Assembly (NCBI GenBank): GCA_003694235.1
Contig: RFKO01000145.1
Coordinates: 1 to 6,737 of the forward strand
Length of the DNA stretch: 6,737 nt
From: Anaerolineae bacterium
GTDB taxonomy: Bacteria > Chloroflexota > Anaerolineae > Anaerolineales > UBA11858
Direction of reading: 5' to 3'
In this document: piece after piece, positions 1 to 4,200 of the stretch
Position numbering within the stretch: position 1 is the stretch's first letter
How the letters are laid out: each line of letters begins with the position of its first letter
Translations under genes and position numbers: made by a program
The notes under the pieces: model-generated
The model's database searches: none
What the model was told of the DNA's origin: nothing
The model's input: the letters and a program-made list of their open reading frames with translations, nothing else

Positions 1-1
1 G

Positions 2-433
2 ATCTCCGGCAACAGCGCGGCCCTGGAGCGCGCCGTGCAGGCCGCCGAACAGGCCGGGGCGCGCAAAATCGTCCGCCTGGCAGTGAGCATCGCCGCCCAC
101 TCCCATCTGATGGCGCGGGCGCAAGACGAATTCAACCAGGCGGTCGCCGAGACGCGACTGCAGCAGCCGCACATCCCCGTCATCGGCAACGTGAGCGCTC
201 GCCCGCTGACCACCGCAGCAGAAATCCGCGCCGACCTGCAGGCCCAGCTCACCCACCGCGTGCGCTGGACGGAGAGCATGCAATTCCTGCGCGCCCAGGG
301 GATAGATACCTTCATCGAAATCGGCAGCGGCGAGGTGCTCTGCGGGCTGGTCAAACGCATTGATCGTAAGACCACTCGCCTGTCACTGGGCGAGGCGGCA
401 GATTTCGAGAAACTTCAGGCCAATGCGGTATAA
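2..433 (+). CDS. fabD: Malonyl-CoA:ACP transacylase, C-terminal part (5' end cut by window)
   Basis: This enzyme moves the malonyl group from CoA to acyl carrier protein, supplying the extender unit for cytoplasmic type II fatty-acid synthesis. The reading frame is open from base 2 with no start. The first visible residues, ISGNSAALERA, match the family's VISG...ALE.A region just after the middle of the protein. About 143 residues are present, against roughly 300-315 for a full FabD, so the GHSLGE active-serine motif lies upstream of the window. The conserved catalytic histidine is visible in VSIAAHSHLM (CAC codon at 98-100). The tail VRWTESMQFLRAQGIDTF, then EIGSGEVLCGLVKRI, is typical FabD. 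The internal GTG at 35 is not the true start, because homology continues upstream of it. The gene ends in TAA, 26 nt before fabG, the usual FabD-FabG neighbourhood. Family assignment is very likely. Confidence 0.95.
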   Translation: MSGNSAALERAVQAAEQAGARKIVRLAVSIAAHSHLMARAQDEFNQAVAETRLQQPHIPVIGNVSARPLTTAAEIRADLQAQLTHRVRWTESMQFLRAQGIDTFIEIGSGEVLCGLVKRIDRKTTRLSLGEAADFEKLQANAV

Positions 434-434
434 T
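429..434 (+). promoter_or_regulatory. Possible internal promoter -10 box (TATAAT) before fabG
   Basis: A perfect TATAAT lies across the fabD stop codon (TAA at 431-433). It would place a transcript start near 440-442, leaving a short leader that still holds the fabG ribosome-binding site. No good -35 box is seen 16-18 nt upstream (CGAGAA region), and no TG sits at the extended -10 position. It may be a chance product of GTA TAA followed by T. The call is tentative. Confidence 0.25.
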
Positions 435-447
435 ACCCCCCAACAAC

Positions 448-453
448 AAGGAG
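448..453 (+). promoter_or_regulatory. Ribosome-binding site fixing the GTG start of fabG
   Basis: AAGGAG lies 6 nt before GTG 460. It is the strongest Shine-Dalgarno match among the gene starts in the window and supports the GTG as the initiation codon. Confidence 0.75.
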
Positions 454-459
454 TAAACC

Positions 460-1221
460 GTGAGCACACCCATCTTTCGCTTTCAGGATCGCGTGGCGCT
501 GGTCACCGGTGGCTCGCGCGGCATCGGCCGCGCCGCGGCCGAATTATTTGCCCAGGGCGGCGCCAGCGTCATCATTGTCAGCCGCGGGAAAGAACAGGCT
601 GAACAGACGGCAGCCGAAATCGCCGCCGCCAGCGGCCAGAAAGTGATCGCCTACCCGCTGGATGTCGCCGATTTCGAGCAAACCCAGGAGATGGGCAAAT
701 TCATCAAGGCGGAATTCGGCCGGCTTGATATTCTGGTCAACAACGCCGGCATCACGCGCGACGAACTGCTGATGCGCATGAGCGAGCAGGATTGGGATGA
801 CGTGCTCAACGTCAACCTGAAGGGCGCCTGGAATTGCGCCAAAGCGGTGATCCGCCTGATGATGAAAGCCCGCTACGGACGGATTGTCAACGTGACCTCG
901 GTCTCCGGTCAGGCCGGGCAAATGGGGCAGACCAACTACTCCGCCGCCAAAGCCGGCATGATCGGGTTGACCAAGGCGCTGGCGCGCGAGGTGGCCTCGC
1001 GCGGCATCACCGTCAACGCGGTGGCTCCGGGCTACATCCCCACCGCCCTGACCGCTGATTTACCCGCCGAGCTGGTGCAACAAATCCTCGCCGCCACACC
1101 GATGGGGCGCATGGGCACGCCGGAAGAAGTGGCCTTCGCCATCGCCTTCCTGGCCTCGGAACAGGCCTCGTACATCACCGGCCAGGTGCTCGGCGTGGAC
1201 GGCGGGATGGTCATGATGTGA
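460..1221 (+). CDS. fabG: 3-oxoacyl-ACP reductase
   Basis: This is an NAD(P)H-dependent short-chain dehydrogenase that reduces 3-oxoacyl-ACP to 3-hydroxyacyl-ACP in the cytoplasmic fatty-acid elongation cycle. The 253-residue product has normal family length. The Rossmann cofactor loop TGGSRGIG is at residues 16-23, NNAG at 94-97, and the catalytic tetrad is Asn119 (NVNL), Ser147 (VTSVSG), Tyr160 and Lys164 (NYSAAKAG). The Ser-Tyr spacing of 13 equals that of E. coli FabG. The end VLGVDGGMVM is the usual FabG terminus. The start is GTG with AAGGAG 6 nt upstream. The SDR family is large, so sequence alone would leave other ketoreductases possible, but placement directly after fabD makes FabG by far the best call. 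The stop is TGA 1219-1221, followed closely by the Asp23-family gene. Confidence 0.95.
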   Translation: MSTPIFRFQDRVALVTGGSRGIGRAAAELFAQGGASVIIVSRGKEQAEQTAAEIAAASGQKVIAYPLDVADFEQTQEMGKFIKAEFGRLDILVNNAGITRDELLMRMSEQDWDDVLNVNLKGAWNCAKAVIRLMMKARYGRIVNVTSVSGQAGQMGQTNYSAAKAGMIGLTKALAREVASRGITVNAVAPGYIPTALTADLPAELVQQILAATPMGRMGTPEEVAFAIAFLASEQASYITGQVLGVDGGMVMM

Positions 1222-1223
1222 AC

Positions 1224-1228
1224 AAGGA
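1224..1228 (+). promoter_or_regulatory. Ribosome-binding site favouring the ATG at 1239
   Basis: AAGGA sits 10 nt before ATG 1239. It favours that start over the in-frame GTG at 1218, which lies inside the end of fabG and has only a weak GGCGGGA-like stretch upstream. Confidence 0.45.
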
Positions 1229-1238
1229 CGACAGAACT

Positions 1239-1622
1239 ATGGAAAACTCACCCCGTCCCCCCGGAAAAACCACGGTCGCGGCCAGCGTGCTGCTCAGCAT
1301 CGCGCGGCTGACCGCCTTGCAGGTGCCCGGCGTCAGCCGCATGGCCCCCCTGCCGCCCGACATCGCCCGACTGCTCCGTCGCAGCAACGCCAGCCAGGGC
1401 GTGGTGCTCAAGATCGAGGACGACCGCATCTACGCCGACCTGTACGTGGTGTTGAAAAGCGGCCTGAACATTCGCGAGGTCAGCCGCCAGATTCAGCACG
1501 AGGTCAAACGCGCTTTCTCGGAGATGATCGGCATGGAGGTCGGGCGCATCAACGTCCACATCGAGGATATTGACTATCCCCCCAACGACGAGAACAACGC
1601 CAGCGACGAGAACCCGGCATGA
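1239..1622 (+). CDS. Asp23/Gls24 family envelope stress response protein (YqhY-like)
   Basis: This is a small cytoplasmic protein of the Asp23/Gls24 family (DUF322). Members are linked to alkaline or envelope stress, and YqhY of Bacillus is tied to lipid metabolism; the biochemical role is not settled. From ATG 1239 the product is 127 residues. It begins with the family's opening (AASVLLSIARLTALQVPGV, about 15-32). A beta-rich core follows (GVVLKIEDDRIYADLYVVLK, 54-73), then a helix (VSRQIQHEVKRAFSEMIG, 81-98) and the terminal strand VGRINVHIEDIDY (101-113). The acidic tail (NDENNASDEN) is probably disordered. An upstream in-frame GTG at 1218 would add 7 residues and overlap the fabG stop. 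The gene overlaps nusB by ATGA, the same neighbour as yqhY in Firmicutes, which supports the call. Location after fabDG fits a lipid or envelope link, but that is inference. Confidence 0.85.
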   Translation: MENSPRPPGKTTVAASVLLSIARLTALQVPGVSRMAPLPPDIARLLRRSNASQGVVLKIEDDRIYADLYVVLKSGLNIREVSRQIQHEVKRAFSEMIGMEVGRINVHIEDIDYPPNDENNASDENPA

Positions 1623-2074
1623 AACCGCGCACACGCGCTCGCGGCATCGCACTACAGGCTCTCTACGAAATCGACCTGGTCGGCCACCCGATGGGCGAGG
1701 TGGTGGAAAACCGCCTGCGGGAGAACAATCTGGAACCCCGGCTGGCCGCCTTCGTACGCCAGATCGTGCTGGGCGTATGGCCGATTCACGAAACATTAGA
1801 CGCCTTCATTGCCCAGCACGCGCCGGAGTGGCCGTTGGAACAGGTGGCCATCATCGACCGCAATATCCTGCGCATCGCGCTATGGGAATTCGCCATCAGC
1901 GGCGACACGCCGATCAAAGTGGCCATCAACGAGGCGGTGGAGCTGGCCAAAGCGTACGGCTCGGACAGCAGCTCCCGCTTCGTCAACGGTGTGCTGGGCA
2001 GCCTGTCCGAGCGCCAGCATGAACTTCAACAGGCATTGCGAGCGCTGGCAGAGAAGAATCGGATGGAAAAATGA
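1619..2074 (+). CDS. nusB: Transcription antitermination factor NusB
   Basis: NusB is an all-helical RNA-binding protein. With NusE (ribosomal protein S10) it binds boxA in nascent rRNA leaders and prevents premature termination. The product is 151 residues, slightly longer than the E. coli protein. The Arg-rich start KPRTRARGIALQALYEIDL (2-20) is the boxA-binding N-terminal helix region. FVRQIVLGV (45-53), IIDRNILRIALWEF (78-91), VAINEAVELAKAYGSDSSSRF (101-121) and FVNGVLGSL (121-129) are the expected conserved blocks. ATG 1619 overlaps the Asp23-family stop (ATGA), and its own stop overlaps the tatB-like start the same way. There is no strong Shine-Dalgarno, so translation is probably coupled to the gene before it. 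Confidence 0.95.
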   Translation: MKPRTRARGIALQALYEIDLVGHPMGEVVENRLRENNLEPRLAAFVRQIVLGVWPIHETLDAFIAQHAPEWPLEQVAIIDRNILRIALWEFAISGDTPIKVAINEAVELAKAYGSDSSSRFVNGVLGSLSERQHELQQALRALAEKNRMEK

Positions 2075-2541
2075 ACTTTCTTGGCATCGGCCCGCTTGAA
2101 CTGGTCTTTATTCTGCTGTTTGCCCTGCTGGTGTTTGGCCCCGAAGACCTGGCCAAAGCCGGCAAAACGCTGGGGCGTTTCATGAATCGGGTGGTGCGCT
2201 CGCCGGAATGGCGCACGTTTCAGAAAACCACGCGCGAACTCTCCACCCTCCCTAACCGCCTGATGCGCGAGGCCAATCTGGAGGAGTTCAAGGAACTGCA
2301 AAAGGAGCTCAACTCAATCGGCAGTTCGTTGAAAACGCCGCCCGTTAACATCTCCAGCAACGACCTGGCGCCCTGGACCACCCCGCCGCAAGAGCGGCCG
2401 CAACCCAGTGCAGCCGCCCCCAAACCGCCCGCGCCGTCTCAATCCGGTACGGCTGCCCCCAATCCACCCGCGCCGCATCAATCCGGTGCCGCCACCCCTA
2501 ATCCACCCACGCCGCCCAGGCCATCCGAACAAGATAGTTGA
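2071..2541 (+). CDS. tatB: Sec-independent translocase TatA/TatB family protein, TatB-like
   Basis: This is a single-span membrane component of the twin-arginine translocase, which exports folded proteins. The 156-residue product has a short N-out transmembrane helix (about 7-23), the FGP hinge (22-24), an amphipathic helix (EDLAKAGKTLGRFMNRVV, 25-42) and a longer charged helical region to about residue 83. Counting back from the Gly-Pro hinge, Glu10 falls exactly on the E. coli TatB Glu8 position, where E. coli TatA has Gln. Together with the long helical part this favours TatB over TatA, though the two are hard to separate in distant phyla. Residues 90-156 form a Pro/Ala/Ser-rich, probably disordered tail with a 13-residue repeat. 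The gene starts on an ATGA overlap with nusB and is followed 2 nt after its stop by tatC. No separate tatA is in the window, so the protein may serve both roles or work with a TatA encoded elsewhere. Confidence 0.8.
   Translation: MNFLGIGPLELVFILLFALLVFGPEDLAKAGKTLGRFMNRVVRSPEWRTFQKTTRELSTLPNRLMREANLEEFKELQKELNSIGSSLKTPPVNISSNDLAPWTTPPQERPQPSAAAPKPPAPSQSGTAAPNPPAPHQSGAATPNPPTPPRPSEQDS
2419..2526 (+). repeat. 39-nt in-frame tandem repeat in the tatB-like gene
   Basis: Two full copies (2419-2457 and 2458-2496) and a partial third (2497-2526) encode 13-residue units, PKPPAPSQSGTAA, PNPPAPHQSGAAT and PNPPTPPRPS. The copies are diverged at the base level, so this is an older expansion. It lengthens a flexible proline-rich tail predicted to lie in the cytoplasm. 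Confidence 0.8.
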
Positions 2542-2543
2542 CT

Positions 2544-3401
2544 ATGCGCAAATTCTTCCGCCTGCTCTGGCGCCTCATCAGCGCGCCTTTCCGCCCCTTC
2601 TTCCGCTTCTTTCTCAACCTGTACTATTTCTTCTCCATCGAACCGGAGGACGCGCCCATCCCTGAGGCGATCGCCAAAACCATTCAGCAGCCGCGCGGTT
2701 TGCTGGAGCATCTCACCGTGCTGCGCAAGCACCTGTTCTATGCGCTGATCGCCCTGGTCATCACCACCGGCACGGCTTTCGCCTACCTGGAAGACCTGGT
2801 GGCCTGGCTGACAAAGCCGATCGGGGGCATCCAGTCGTTACAGGCGATTGAAGTCACCGAGCCGCTGGGCGTCGCCATGCGCGTGGTGCTGCTGGCCGGT
2901 TTCGCCGCGGCTTTGCCGTACATCGCTTTCGAGTTCTACCTGTTCGCCGCGCCCGGTCTGACGGTGCGCGGGCGGATCCGCGGTCTGCTGGCGCTCCCGC
3001 TGGTCACCATCTTCTTTCTGGCAGGGATGGCCTTTGCCTACTACGTCATGTTGCCGGCCGCCCTCCCCTTTCTGATTCATTTCCTGGGAATCCCCGCCGC
3101 AATCCGACCGGCATCCTACATCCGCTTTACCACCGGCCTGATGTTCTGGATCGGGGTGGCCTTCCAGTTCCCGCTGGTGATCTACGCCCTGGCCGCCATG
3201 GGACTGGTGAAGGCGCGCATGCTGGCGGAACAATGGCGGCTGGCGGTGGTGCTGATCGCCGTGCTGGCCGCGGCCATCACCCCCACGATAGACCCGATCA
3301 ACATGGCGCTGGTGATGGGGCCGATGATTGTGCTCTACTTCCTGAGCATTGGCCTGGCCTACCTCGCCCAGGGAGGCAGAGCCAGGAACACAACAGACTG
3401 A
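2544..3401 (+). CDS. tatC: Sec-independent protein translocase TatC, divergent
   Basis: TatC is the polytopic membrane core that receives twin-arginine signal peptides together with TatB. The product is 285 residues, against about 258 in E. coli. The TatC core runs from LLEHLTVLRKHL (53-64) through six hydrophobic spans to about 275. Landmarks are AFEFYLFAAPGLTVRGR (128-144), GMAFAYYVMLPAALPFL (161-177), ASYIRFTTGLMFWIGVAFQFP (from 190) and ITPTIDPINM (245-254), with the usual TP..D acidic residue at Asp250. Two features are odd. The residues aligned with E. coli Glu15 and Glu103 are Val59 and Gly143, and Glu170 is Gln208. About 50 aromatic/basic residues precede the core (MRKFFRLLWRLISAPFRPFF onwards). 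ATG 2544, 2 nt after the tatB-like stop, is preferred; an in-frame TTG at 2538 would add two residues. The family call is firm, but substrate handling may differ from the model systems. Confidence 0.92.
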   Translation: MRKFFRLLWRLISAPFRPFFRFFLNLYYFFSIEPEDAPIPEAIAKTIQQPRGLLEHLTVLRKHLFYALIALVITTGTAFAYLEDLVAWLTKPIGGIQSLQAIEVTEPLGVAMRVVLLAGFAAALPYIAFEFYLFAAPGLTVRGRIRGLLALPLVTIFFLAGMAFAYYVMLPAALPFLIHFLGIPAAIRPASYIRFTTGLMFWIGVAFQFPLVIYALAAMGLVKARMLAEQWRLAVVLIAVLAAAITPTIDPINMALVMGPMIVLYFLSIGLAYLAQGGRARNTTD

Positions 3402-3432
3402 CAACCGGCACACAACCTGCACCCTAACCATC

Positions 3433-4200
3433 ATGAGGGCTTCTTCCGCTCCCGCGCTCGGCCCTGTGGTGGCCGAGTACCGTGAGCGCCCCCTGCGCTG
3501 GCGCGATCTCTTTCTCCTCTTCCTGCCGGCTGCCGCCGCCGCGCTGACCCCGCTGCTCTACGGACTGCAACGCTACTACTATGGGCAGGCATATTACGGC
3601 CCGGCCGCCGCGCAGGCATGGAGCCGCCCCTGGTTTCAACTGGCCGCGCTGGCGCTCGTCCCGCTGCTCTTGCTGGGCTGGCGCAGAGTGCGGCAGGCGC
3701 ATCGCCTGGTACGCCTGCACAAACACGGTCTGCACATCCGCCGCCCCGGCAAACAGCCGCTCAATCTACCGTGGCACGCCATCCAGGCCCTGGCATGCGA
3801 GCAGACGAGCGGCGCACTACTGGGAAAAACGCTGACGCAAAGAACCCGCCTGACGCTCTTCCCCCGAACCGGAGACCCTGTGGAGCTGGACAGCCGCATC
3901 AAAGGATTGGACGACCTGGCCGCCCGCCTGAAGGCTCATCTCTACCCTCGCTGGCTGCCCGAACTGCGCGCCGCCCTGCGGCGGGGGGAATGGCTGTCTT
4001 TTGGAGAAGTGCGGCTGAACCGTCTGGGCATCCAGGTGCGGGATGCGTACCTCCCCTGGGAGCAGGCCACACTGATCACGGTCGAGAACGGCATGCTGAA
4101 GATGCGCACCGCGCCTGGGGATGAGATCAAACTGCGGGCCGGCAAAATCCCCAACCTCGAGTTATTCATCCAGCTGCTACGAGAAGAGGTGGCAGCATGA
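3433..4200 (+). CDS. Membrane protein with duplicated PH-like cytoplasmic half (DUF6585-like)
   Basis: The function is unknown. From ATG 3433 the product is 255 residues. Two hydrophobic segments lie at about 24-44 and 67-83, separated by a Tyr-rich loop (LQRYYYGQAYYGP). The second span ends in a basic stretch (WRRVRQAHR), so the remaining 165 residues should be cytoplasmic. That part contains two similar halves: VRLHKHGLHIR then NLPWHAIQAL (93-120), and VRLNRLGIQVR then YLPWEQATLI (193-215). This pattern resembles bacterial PH-like folds, and the ending KIPNLELFIQLLREE recalls DUF6585 proteins; both comparisons are from memory and uncertain. The frame is open back to an ATG at 3349 inside tatC, but 3433 lies just after the tatC stop and avoids an 18-codon overlap. 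No Shine-Dalgarno is visible before either start. The stop overlaps the lipoprotein start (ATGA), suggesting coupled translation and a shared job at the envelope. Confidence 0.75.
   Translation: MRASSAPALGPVVAEYRERPLRWRDLFLLFLPAAAAALTPLLYGLQRYYYGQAYYGPAAAQAWSRPWFQLAALALVPLLLLGWRRVRQAHRLVRLHKHGLHIRRPGKQPLNLPWHAIQALACEQTSGALLGKTLTQRTRLTLFPRTGDPVELDSRIKGLDDLAARLKAHLYPRWLPELRAALRRGEWLSFGEVRLNRLGIQVRDAYLPWEQATLITVENGMLKMRTAPGDEIKLRAGKIPNLELFIQLLREEVAA

Noticed and set aside
1218..1238. GTG start for the Asp23-family gene overlapping the fabG stop
   Set aside because: The ATG at 1239 has AAGGA 10 nt upstream, and the added residues (MNKDDRT) match nothing I recall in the family. It remains an alternative.
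1248..1796. 182-codon open frame on the - strand across the Asp23-family and nusB genes
   Set aside because: It spans two well-supported + strand genes and gives an unrecognisable product.
2538..2543. TTG start for tatC overlapping the tatB stop
   Set aside because: It is possible, but it is a weak codon only two codons before an ATG, with no Shine-Dalgarno favouring it.
3349..3432. Earlier ATG start for the two-helix membrane protein
   Set aside because: It would overlap tatC by 53 nt and add a polar, unconserved-looking stretch (TQQTDNRHTTCTLTI). ATG 3433 lies just after the tatC stop.
2838..3434. 198-codon open frame on the - strand opposite tatC
   Set aside because: It mirrors a clear TatC coding frame, has low-complexity His/Gln/Gly-rich composition and no recognisable domain. 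Long antisense frames are expected in GC-rich genes.
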